Shown: one piece after another, positions 6,504-12,476 of the stretch | Layout of the letters: the number at the start of each line of letters is the position of its first letter | How positions within the stretch are numbered: the first letter of the stretch is position 1 | Assembly (NCBI GenBank): GCA_903907475.1 | Contig: CAIVOB010000167.1 | Location: forward strand, 1-12,624 | Reading direction: 5' to 3' | Length of the DNA stretch: 12,624 nt | Source: Candidatus Omnitrophota bacterium | Lineage (GTDB): Bacteria > Omnitrophota > Gorgyraeia > Gygaellales > Profunditerraquicolaceae | Position numbers and translations under genes: made by a program | Notes under the pieces: generated by a model | Told to the model about the DNA's origin: nothing | The model's database searches: none | The model's input: only the letters and a program-made list of their open reading frames with translations

Positions 6504-8435
6504 ATGCAAAAATTTAAAGTCACTTTTTTACCGGATAATATTACGATTCAAGCTGAACAGGATAAAACCATCCTGGCTGCGGCGATTTCAGTCGGGATTA
6601 ATCTTAACTCTAACTGCGGCGGGGATGGAGTCTGCGGAAGGTGTAAGGTGATTTTAAGGGATGGAAAAGTTAACAGTCAGCCCAGTGGAATTATTACTTT
6701 AGAAGAAAAGCAAAAAAATATTCACTTAGCCTGTCTTTCTACGATCCATAGCGATTTAGTGGTTGAGATTCCGGAAAGCTCTCGCTTAAATTTGGAGAGA
6801 TTAACTCCCGAAGAATTGGCACAGCGCTTAAACGGATTATATTCTAAGGCCGAAGACATCCAGCCGCTTAATCTTGATCCGGCTGCCGGAATTTTTACGC
6901 ATTCGCCGTTGGCAACTAAAATATTTTTAGAACTTAAACCGCCGACTTTGGATGATAATTTAAGTGATCTAGAGCGGCTTTACCGGGCTTTACGTATTTA
7001 CGGTGATTTTCCCGTAATTCAGACCGGATTATTTAATATCCGGCAGCTAGGGGAATTATTACGAGATTCTGATTGGAAGGTCACCGTGACATTGGGTAAG
7101 CGCAATGACACAATTGAAATTTTCTTAATTGAAACCGGGGACACTACTGCGAAAAATTTTGGACTGGCTTTTGATATTGGTACAACTACGATCTCCGGAC
7201 AGTTGATTGATTTAAAAACCAAGAAAATTTTAGGCTCTAAAGCTACTTATAATCAGCAGTCGGCTTTTGGAAGTGACGTGATTACGCGTATTGTTTATGC
7301 CGGTTCATCCGAAGGCCTAGAAAAATTGCATAATGCTGTCTGCGATACGATGAACCAGATTATCCGGGAGTTGGCGGAAGAATATAAAGTTGATTTAAAT
7401 GATGTTAATTGCCTGGTGTGCGCAGGTAATACCACGATGCTGCATTTGTTATTAAATTTGGACCCGGGAAGCATTCGTAAAGAACCATATGTGCCGACGG
7501 CAAATTTTTTCCCGGTCTTGCGGGCTTCCGAAGTCGGGATTAATATTAACCCCAGAGGGTTATTGGCAACCGTGCCCGGAGTTTCCAGTTATATCGGAGG
7601 AGATATTACCTCCGGTGTCCTATCAAGCGGAATTTTTCAGCAAGAAGCGCCTTGCATTTTAATTGATATCGGCACTAACGGTGAGATTGTTTTAGGTAAT
7701 CGTGATTTCCTGGTTGGTTGCGCGGCGTCTGCGGGCCCGGCGTTTGAAGGTAGTGGAGTAACCAGCGGTATGCGGGCAACCAGTGGGGCGATTCAAAAAT
7801 TTACGATTAATAAAAAAGATTTGAAGATTGAATATTTTACGATTAGTAATAAAAAACCACGTGGCATTTGCGGCTCCGGTTATATTGATTTGTTAAGTGC
7901 GATGCTTGAAACCGGAATAATTGATCGTAATGGTAAATTTAAAATTATTGATCCACGCATCCGCCAGACGGATAACGGTAAGGAATTCTTGCTTTGTTCA
8001 AAAAGCGAAACCGAAGGTGAAATTGAAATTGTGATTAACGAGGCGGATATCGACAATTTAAAACGGGCTAAAGGTGCGATTTATTCTGCCACGGCGATTC
8101 TTGCCCGGCATCTGGATTTAGAATTAAACTCAATTTCAAAATTTTTCATTGCCGGAGGGTTCGGAACTTATCTTGATATTGAAAAGGCGATAAAAATCGG
8201 ATTATTGCCGGATTTAGAGCGCTCCAAGTTTGTTTTTATCGGCAATAGCGCGTTAGCCGGAGCAAGACAGATTGTTTTATCTACAACCGCGATGATGATG
8301 GCCCAAGAATTAGCAAATCGCATTACTTATTTTGAATTATCAGTTGATCCGGGTTATATGGATGAATACGGCCAGGCCTTATTTTTTCCGCATACGGATT
8401 TAACTAAGTTTCCAACGGTAAAATTTTCTAAATGA
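6504..8435 (+). CDS. acsV: Reductive activator of CFeSP (RACo; ferredoxin plus ASKHA ATPase)
   Basis: A 643-residue protein. By family it uses ATP to reactivate CFeSP when its corrinoid drifts to Co(II). The N-terminal 2Fe-2S ferredoxin domain has C38-x5-C44-x2-C47 and C77 (NCGGDGVCGRC ... HLACLS). After a linker and middle domain (to about residue 215) comes the ASKHA-type ATPase (DUF4445) with FDIGTTTIS (D224), CAGNTTMLHLLL, IDIGTNGEI (D388), GICGSGYIDLL and IAGGFGTYLD (about 549-558). I place the start at ATG 6504 because the protein then begins KFKVTFLPDNI, as expected for this ferredoxin fold; an in-frame ATG at 6432 would add 24 unrelated residues overlapping acsC by 67 nt. No Shine-Dalgarno site is visible 5 nt after the acsC stop, so translational coupling is likely. 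acsV is the symbol used in acetogens. Confidence 0.94.
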   Translation: MQKFKVTFLPDNITIQAEQDKTILAAAISVGINLNSNCGGDGVCGRCKVILRDGKVNSQPSGIITLEEKQKNIHLACLSTIHSDLVVEIPESSRLNLERLTPEELAQRLNGLYSKAEDIQPLNLDPAAGIFTHSPLATKIFLELKPPTLDDNLSDLERLYRALRIYGDFPVIQTGLFNIRQLGELLRDSDWKVTVTLGKRNDTIEIFLIETGDTTAKNFGLAFDIGTTTISGQLIDLKTKKILGSKATYNQQSAFGSDVITRIVYAGSSEGLEKLHNAVCDTMNQIIRELAEEYKVDLNDVNCLVCAGNTTMLHLLLNLDPGSIRKEPYVPTANFFPVLRASEVGININPRGLLATVPGVSSYIGGDITSGVLSSGIFQQEAPCILIDIGTNGEIVLGNRDFLVGCAASAGPAFEGSGVTSGMRATSGAIQKFTINKKDLKIEYFTISNKKPRGICGSGYIDLLSAMLETGIIDRNGKFKIIDPRIRQTDNGKEFLLCSKSETEGEIEIVINEADIDNLKRAKGAIYSATAILARHLDLELNSISKFFIAGGFGTYLDIEKAIKIGLLPDLERSKFVFIGNSALAGARQIVLSTTAMMMAQELANRITYFELSVDPGYMDEYGQALFFPHTDLTKFPTVKFSK

Positions 8436-9184
8436 GCTATATTATCGCATTAGCCGGTAAAGGCGGAACAGGAAAGACGACGGTTGCCTCTCTAATTATT
8501 CGCAGTATTTGGGAGAAAAAGTTGGGCTCGATTTTGGCCATTGATGCTGATCCTAATAGTAACCTGGGTGAAGCATTGGGGATTGAGGTTAGGCAATCTG
8601 TGGGCACGATTTTAGATGAGATCGGTGCTCATCCCGATAAAATTCCGTCGGGAATGACTAAAGACCGTTTTATCCAGTTTAAAGTACAGGAAGCGGTTTA
8701 TGAAGGGCGAGGAGTAGATTTGTTAAATATGGGTAAACCCGAAGGCCCAGGATGTTATTGCTACGTGAATAATGTTTTGCGTGGGGCGATGACGGAATTA
8801 ATTAAAAATTATGATTTTATCATTATTGATAACGAAGCCGGCCTCGAGCATCTATCACGCCGCACTACGCGTGCTGCCGATGCTTTAATCGTGGTTTCCG
8901 ATGCTACTAGTGTTGGTTTAAAAAGCGCTGCTCGGATTAAGGAGTTGGCTAAAGAGTTGAAGTTTGATGTAAAAAGAAGTTATTTACTGGTAAATCGTTA
9001 TAATCCCAAGTTGGAGAAAGAAAAAATTAAAGAAACTGGTTTGGATTATTTGGGAAATTTACCGTTTGATACTGAAATTGAAACATTGAGCTTAAAAGGA
9101 AAATCAATTTTTGATTTAAAGCCCGAGGCGCAGATTTTAAAAGCTTTGAAATTATGGGGAGAAAAATTATGGATCCGCAGTTAG
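8432..9184 (+). CDS. cooC: CooC/AcsF-type nickel-insertion ATPase for CODH/ACS
   Basis: A 250-residue MinD/SIMIBI-class ATPase. It has the deviant Walker A GKGGTGKTT (residues 9-17, K10 and K15), the switch-like AIDADPNSNLGEALG (36-50) and DFIIIDNEAGLEHLSR. The CooC hallmark is the C-x-C pair C108-Y-C110 in GPGCYCYVNNVLR, which in Carboxydothermus CooC binds metal at the dimer interface. CooC/AcsF loads nickel into CODH or acetyl-CoA synthase, driven by ATP. Its presence implies those enzymes exist elsewhere in the genome. The start overlaps acsV by 4 nt (ATGA), and the end overlaps acsD by 16 nt. CooC and AcsF paralogues cannot be told apart by sequence inspection alone. Confidence 0.93.
   Translation: MSYIIALAGKGGTGKTTVASLIIRSIWEKKLGSILAIDADPNSNLGEALGIEVRQSVGTILDEIGAHPDKIPSGMTKDRFIQFKVQEAVYEGRGVDLLNMGKPEGPGCYCYVNNVLRGAMTELIKNYDFIIIDNEAGLEHLSRRTTRAADALIVVSDATSVGLKSAARIKELAKELKFDVKRSYLLVNRYNPKLEKEKIKETGLDYLGNLPFDTEIETLSLKGKSIFDLKPEAQILKALKLWGEKLWIRS
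9157..9162 (+). promoter_or_regulatory. Shine-Dalgarno site deciding the acsD start
   Basis: GGGGAG ends 6 nt before the ATG at 9169 and sits inside the end of the cooC coding sequence. An in-frame ATG at 9154 lies upstream of this site and would add only MGRKI, so 9169 is the better start. Confidence 0.6.
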
Positions 9185-10104
9185 TAGTAGATAAATGGCC
9201 AGGTACGATTTTTACAGTTGCCATCGGCGCTAAATCTAATGAAGGTGGTAGCCGCAATGAAGAAATTAAAATCGGCGGCCAGAACTGCCTGCCGTTAATG
9301 TTTAAAGAAGGCGTGATTGCGCATCCGCCGCAAATAGCTTTTGAGATTCTTGATATTCCCGGAGTAGATTTAAGCGAAGAGTTGGTGAAGGTCTATGGTG
9401 CAGCCTTAAAAGATCCTTTAAGCTGGGCGCAAAAATGCGTGCAGGAGTTTGGAGCCAAGCTTATCAGCGTTAAAATGCAAGGGAGTCATCCGGATTTTGG
9501 CAACCGCTCACCGCTGGAATCGGCAAAATTTATCGAGTTACTTTTAAAAAAAGTTAACGCGCCGTTAATTATTACCGGCAGCGGAGATGATGCCAATGAC
9601 AGCCTGGTCATCCCGGCTTGCTCCGAAGCTGCTAAGGGTGAGCGTTGTTTAATCGGTTCTGCGGTACAAGACAGCTATAAAACTTTAGTAGCAAGTGTTT
9701 TAGCAGACGGGCATAGTTTAATCGCGGAAAGCCCGATTGATATTAATATTGCCAAACAACTTAATATTTTAATTTCGGATATGGGTTTAGGTTTAGAGCG
9801 CATCGTGATTAATCCGACGATCGGCGCGCTTGGTTACGGCTTAGAGTATGCTTATTCGATTATGGAGCGGGCAAGGATTGCCGCCTTAGCCGGAGATAAA
9901 ACGCTGGCTTGTCCGTTTATTTGTTTTGTGGGACAAGAGGCCTGGAAAACAAAAGAGGCAAAAGTTAATCCTGAACAGGGGATTATTTGGGAAACCATTA
10001 CTGCCACAAGTTTGATCCAGGCAGGCGCTGACCTTTTGGTAATGCAGCATCCCCGAGCAGTGTCTAAGGTGAGTCAATTTATGGAGCAATTGTTTAAAAA
10101 GTAA
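9169..10104 (+). CDS. acsD: Corrinoid iron-sulfur protein (CFeSP) small subunit, acetyl-CoA synthase complex delta subunit
   Basis: A 311-residue TIM-barrel protein, with the family features IGGQNCLPLMF near the N-terminus, the GSHPD and ADGHSL turns, and SDMGLGLERIVINPTIGALGYGLEYAYSIMERARIAALAGDKTL in the C-terminal third (quoted in parts below 20 residues: INPTIGALGYGLEYAYS; ERARIAALAGD). It pairs with AcsC to form CFeSP, and the corrinoid lies at their interface. There is no iron-sulfur motif, as expected for this subunit. I chose ATG 9169, with GGGGAG upstream, over ATG 9154. It overlaps cooC by 16 nt and precedes acsE by 14 nt. The length is close to known AcsD proteins, and nothing is missing at either end. 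Confidence 0.94.
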   Translation: MDPQLVVDKWPGTIFTVAIGAKSNEGGSRNEEIKIGGQNCLPLMFKEGVIAHPPQIAFEILDIPGVDLSEELVKVYGAALKDPLSWAQKCVQEFGAKLISVKMQGSHPDFGNRSPLESAKFIELLLKKVNAPLIITGSGDDANDSLVIPACSEAAKGERCLIGSAVQDSYKTLVASVLADGHSLIAESPIDINIAKQLNILISDMGLGLERIVINPTIGALGYGLEYAYSIMERARIAALAGDKTLACPFICFVGQEAWKTKEAKVNPEQGIIWETITATSLIQAGADLLVMQHPRAVSKVSQFMEQLFKK

Positions 10105-10118
10105 AGGGAAATTAAAAA

Positions 10119-10907
10119 ATGTATGTGATTGGTGAGCTAATTAATGGGATGTATTCAAATATCGCGCTGGCTTTAAAAGAAAAAAATAAAGCCATCATCC
10201 AGAAATGTGCGCTCGACCAGATTGCCAGCGGCGCTGATGCTTTAGATATTAGCTGCGGGCCGGCATCCAAGCAACCGTTAGTCGATTTATCCTGGTTAAT
10301 TAATACGATTCAGGAAGTTACGGATAAGCCCTTGTGCCTTGATTCCGGAAAGCCTCAGGTGATTGCTGAAGGGTTAAAAGTTTGTAAGAATAAGACGATT
10401 ATTAATTCTACTACCGCGGATTTAGATAAGCTTGATGCGATTGTGCCGTTGGCTAAACAATATAACTCAAAATTAATTGGAATTACGATTAGCGTTAAGG
10501 GTATTCCGCAAAATAAAGACCAGCGCTTGGAACTGGCAGCAACAATTATTTCGCATTGTACAGAAAACGGCTTTCCGATCGAAGATTTATATTTGGATCC
10601 AATAGTATTGCCGGTAAACATTGCGCAAGCGCAGATGAAAGATATTTTGGCAACAATTCAGGACTTTAAATTACTGGCCGATCCGGGGCCAAAGACGGTT
10701 TTGGGTTTAAGTAATGTATCGCAAGGCACAAATTTACGCAGCCTAATAAATCGCACATTTTTAACAATGGCAGTTGCAAACGGCTTAGATTCTGCTATAC
10801 TTGACCCTACGGATAAAGAGTTAATGGACGCATTAATTACGGCAGAGCTGATTTTAAACAAGAATATCTACTGTGATTCGTATCTGGAAGCCTACCGTAA
10901 AAAATAA
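10119..10907 (+). CDS. acsE: Methyltetrahydrofolate:corrinoid iron-sulfur protein methyltransferase
   Basis: A 262-residue pterin-binding TIM barrel, the same length as Moorella AcsE. It transfers the N5 methyl of methyl-THF to cob(I)amide in AcsCD, joining the folate branch to the acetyl-CoA branch. All residues known to matter in Moorella fall at the same numbers: D75 in CLDS, N96 in IINST, D160 in YLDP and N199 in GLSNVSQ. The second-shell opening is IGELINGMY where Moorella has GERINGM, a conservative-site R-to-L change at residue 7. AGGGA at 10105-10109 gives a ribosome site 9 nt before the ATG. It is the last gene of the + strand run; the tRNA locus follows 111 nt later. No convincing terminator is seen after the stop. 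Confidence 0.97.
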   Translation: MYVIGELINGMYSNIALALKEKNKAIIQKCALDQIASGADALDISCGPASKQPLVDLSWLINTIQEVTDKPLCLDSGKPQVIAEGLKVCKNKTIINSTTADLDKLDAIVPLAKQYNSKLIGITISVKGIPQNKDQRLELAATIISHCTENGFPIEDLYLDPIVLPVNIAQAQMKDILATIQDFKLLADPGPKTVLGLSNVSQGTNLRSLINRTFLTMAVANGLDSAILDPTDKELMDALITAELILNKNIYCDSYLEAYRKK

Positions 10908-10932
10908 ATCTTTGAAACTGAAACAGATTTTT

Positions 10933-10981
10933 GGCGGAGTAGTTTGAGCCTGATACCTGCCTGCCGGCAGGGAGCATGCGG
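10933..10981 (+). pseudogene. Broken 5'-half copy of the tRNA-CAT gene, split in the D-loop by a 16-nt palindromic insertion
   Basis: Aligned to the intact tRNA downstream, this copy keeps GGCGGAGTAG, then AGCCTGATA, then GAGCATGCGG (positions 10933-10942, 10947-10955, 10972-10981). The D-stem segment is changed and one base longer (TTTG for CTC). Between AGCCTGATA and GAGC, contiguous in the real gene, sits CCTGCCTGCCGGCAGG (10956-10971). Homology stops after the anticodon-stem 5' strand, so there is no anticodon loop, T-arm or acceptor 3' strand. The identity starts four T residues upstream of the gene (TTTT at 10929), so the flank was duplicated too. It cannot fold as a tRNA. Confidence 0.8.
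10956..10971. repeat. 16-nt GC-rich palindromic insertion
   Basis: CCTGCCTGCCGGCAGG, containing the perfect 12-bp palindrome CCTGCCGGCAGG at 10960-10971. It interrupts an otherwise alignable tRNA-derived sequence with no other base lost, so it is an insertion by comparison with the intact copy. It looks like the left part of a longer palindrome whose right arm is cut short. It is much more GC-rich than its surroundings, which suggests a small repeat family, but only one copy is in this window. Confidence 0.7.
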
Positions 10982-11018
10982 TCCAAGTAAGTTGGTATTG
11001 ACAATTTAATTAAGTTTT

Positions 11019-11092
11019 GGCGGAGTAGCTCAGCCTGATAGAGCATGCGGCTCATACCCGCCTGGTCGGTGGTTTAAATCCACTCTCCGCCA
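11019..11092 (+). tRNA. tRNA with CAT anticodon (elongator Met, or Ile2 if lysidine-modified)
   Basis: A cloverleaf can be drawn by hand: acceptor GGCGGAG 11019-11025 with CTCCGCC 11085-11091 (seven Watson-Crick pairs), D-stem GCTC/GAGC, anticodon stem TGCGG/CCGCC with a mismatch only at 27-43, loop CTCATAC with anticodon CAT at 11053-11055, variable loop TGGTC, T-stem GGTGG/CCACT and discriminator A at 11092. CCA is not encoded. The G1-C72 pair and the lack of GGG/CCC in the anticodon stem argue against initiator tRNA. The D-loop reads AGCCTGATA (A at position 19) and the T-loop TTTAAAT (T at position 56), instead of the near-universal G19 and C56. Met versus Ile2 cannot be settled by eye. 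Confidence 0.88.
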
Positions 11093-11100
11093 TAAATTCG

Positions 11101-11152
11101 CCACTAATGTCAGAGAGGCAGTTCTGCGACGCGATAGTGGAGCAGGGCCACT
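11101..11152 (+). other. Inverted repeats just downstream of the tRNA
   Basis: CCACTA at 11101-11106 is the reverse complement of TAGTGG at 11135-11140, enclosing a smaller GCAG-TT-CTGC inverted repeat (11118-11127). AGTGG (11136-11140) could instead pair with CCACT at 11148-11152 around AGCAGGG. The segment is noncoding and could fold in two mutually exclusive ways. It lacks the T-run of a classical terminator. Function is unknown; it may be a decayed mobile repeat or part of the tRNA duplication. Confidence 0.45.
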
Positions 11153-11167
11153 CTCCGTTATAATTCG
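11148..11167 (+). repeat. Partial direct repeat of the tRNA 3' end and its flank
   Basis: CCACTCTCCG followed by TTATAATTCG resembles positions 11080-11100, where CCACTCTCCG is followed by CCATAAATTCG. The shared stretch therefore covers the end of the T-stem, most of the acceptor 3' strand and the bases after the gene, with one deletion and two substitutions. It is too short to be a gene. It ends 2 nt before the stop of the flippase gene. Confidence 0.65.
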
Positions 11168-11169
11168 TT

Positions 11170-12441
11170 TTATTTCTTAATTATCTTTTTCGCCAAATTA
11201 TTTATAATCACCGACGTCAGTATAAACACCCCCGACTCAATGATCACGGTAGAGATTGCCGCTCCAAGGTAGGAATACTTACTAATTAAGAGGAATACTA
11301 AAGGTAGGCCGATAATTGCTGCAGTAATATGAATGCGGGCATAGAGGTCTTGCTTGCCGCAGACGAGTAAAAACTGTACCCGGAAGTTATTCGCTCCCAC
11401 AAAAAGCACCCCTAACATTAAAGTTCTCAGAGTAATTAAAATCTGTGGATAACTTTGGCCACAGATTAAAGTGATTACCCAGGGCGCGATAAAATAAATT
11501 ATCGGCAAGCAGACAATAAAACCTAAAGTAATATTATCTTGGATGCGGTACATGATTGCCAGAGAGCGCTGTTTATTTTTGGCAAAAACTTTGCTGATGC
11601 GTGGATAAACTGCTTGCGAAAATGATTCCATAGGAAAGGTTTGAATAACGCTAGCTAATTTTTCCGCCAGAGCGTAATAACCGGTTAAAACATTATTGGT
11701 TAATAACCCCACGGCAAAGGTGCGCGTGGCAGTGTAGGCGTTAATGGAAACAATCGAGATAAAAATATCCCAACCGGTGCGGATCTCATCTTTTAAATGG
11801 ATATATTTTTGCACGATAAAGCGCAGTTTAAATTTCTTAAAGGCAATTGATAAGCCCCAAATTCCGCCGATAATAATAAAAAGCGAGTTAAAGAAAGGAA
11901 CGCGTAGGTAATCTTTAGGGCCGTTAATGAACAAAAAGATGCAGATAGCATAACTGGTATTACAAATTACGTTAACCACCGCGATATGGCTCATTTTTTC
12001 TTTGCCCTGGAAAAACCAGAGGGGAAACAGGCTTGAGCCGATCACTGAGCCAAAACTTAACGCGTAAACCGGCCAGTCTTGTCTGAACTTCGGAACAAAA
12101 TATAAAAGTGCGGTAAGGATTATTAAACTAAGCGTAGCGAAGATGATCTTAACGGTAATTACTGCCGAAAAGATATGGCTGATACGTTCTTCATGGTCTT
12201 TGGCTAATGAAATCTTGCGGGTGGCAGAGAGAGTAAAGCCATAATCCGTTAGAATGTTAAAATATTGGATTAAACTTTGGGCAAAAGCAATTAAGCCGAA
12301 CTTTTCCATGCCGATAATGCGGATCAAGTAAGGTAAAACCACAATCGGCAGGATGTAGCTAATGCTTTGCAGGGTGGTGAGGGAGAGAAAATTACCTAAA
12401 ACAATGTGCCTTTCTTCATGGGTGATAATTTTCTTATGCAT
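11170..12441 (-). CDS. Wzx/RfbX-type polysaccharide flippase (MOP superfamily)
   Basis: A 423-residue integral membrane protein with about twelve hydrophobic helices and short basic loops. The N-terminal region LGNFLSLTTLQSISYILP followed by LPYLIRIIGMEKFGLIAFAQ, then DYGFTLSATRKISLAK, is typical of the polysaccharide-synthesis flippases that move undecaprenyl-linked oligosaccharides across the inner membrane. Other typical parts are FPLWFFQGKEKM, TFPMESFSQAVYPRISK and VGANNFRVQFLLVCGKQDLY. Length is normal for the family. It converges on the acs operon and is the only - strand gene here, so a glycan cluster may lie beyond the right edge. No Shine-Dalgarno site precedes the ATG. The lipid-linked substrate cannot be deduced. 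Confidence 0.9.
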   Translation of the reverse strand: MHKKIITHEERHIVLGNFLSLTTLQSISYILPIVVLPYLIRIIGMEKFGLIAFAQSLIQYFNILTDYGFTLSATRKISLAKDHEERISHIFSAVITVKIIFATLSLIILTALLYFVPKFRQDWPVYALSFGSVIGSSLFPLWFFQGKEKMSHIAVVNVICNTSYAICIFLFINGPKDYLRVPFFNSLFIIIGGIWGLSIAFKKFKLRFIVQKYIHLKDEIRTGWDIFISIVSINAYTATRTFAVGLLTNNVLTGYYALAEKLASVIQTFPMESFSQAVYPRISKVFAKNKQRSLAIMYRIQDNITLGFIVCLPIIYFIAPWVITLICGQSYPQILITLRTLMLGVLFVGANNFRVQFLLVCGKQDLYARIHITAAIIGLPLVFLLISKYSYLGAAISTVIIESGVFILTSVIINNLAKKIIKK

Positions 12442-12447
12442 AATTTA

Positions 12448-12476
12448 AATTTACACTCTAACGATGGGGTTGTCAA
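12448..12476 (-). promoter_or_regulatory. Candidate promoter of the flippase gene, giving a near-leaderless transcript
   Basis: On the - strand, TTGACA (12476-12471, a perfect -35 match) is followed after 17 nt by TAAATT (12453-12448, 4 of 6 matches to TATAAT). Transcription starting about 7 nt downstream would begin at or next to the ATG at 12441. The AT-rich bases between contain no ribosome-binding site, which fits a leaderless mRNA. Confidence 0.45.

Noticed and set aside
9154..9168. Earlier in-frame ATG (9154) as the acsD start
   Set aside because: The GGGGAG ribosome site lies between it and the ATG at 9169, so the later start is better supported.
10906..10932. AAATCT/AGATTT inverted repeat followed by T residues after acsE as a terminator
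   Set aside because: The six-base stem is mostly A-T with a 13-nt loop and overlaps the stop codon; too weak to call a Rho-independent terminator.
10998..11003. TTGACA as a -35 box for the tRNA
   Set aside because: It lies only 15 nt before the tRNA 5' end, so a -10 box at normal spacing would fall inside the gene. The source of tRNA transcription is unclear.
10837..11055. Open frame on the - strand across the tRNA region
   Set aside because: It runs antisense through the acsE end, the broken tRNA copy and the 5' part of the intact tRNA, and includes the palindrome; no family likeness or ribosome site.
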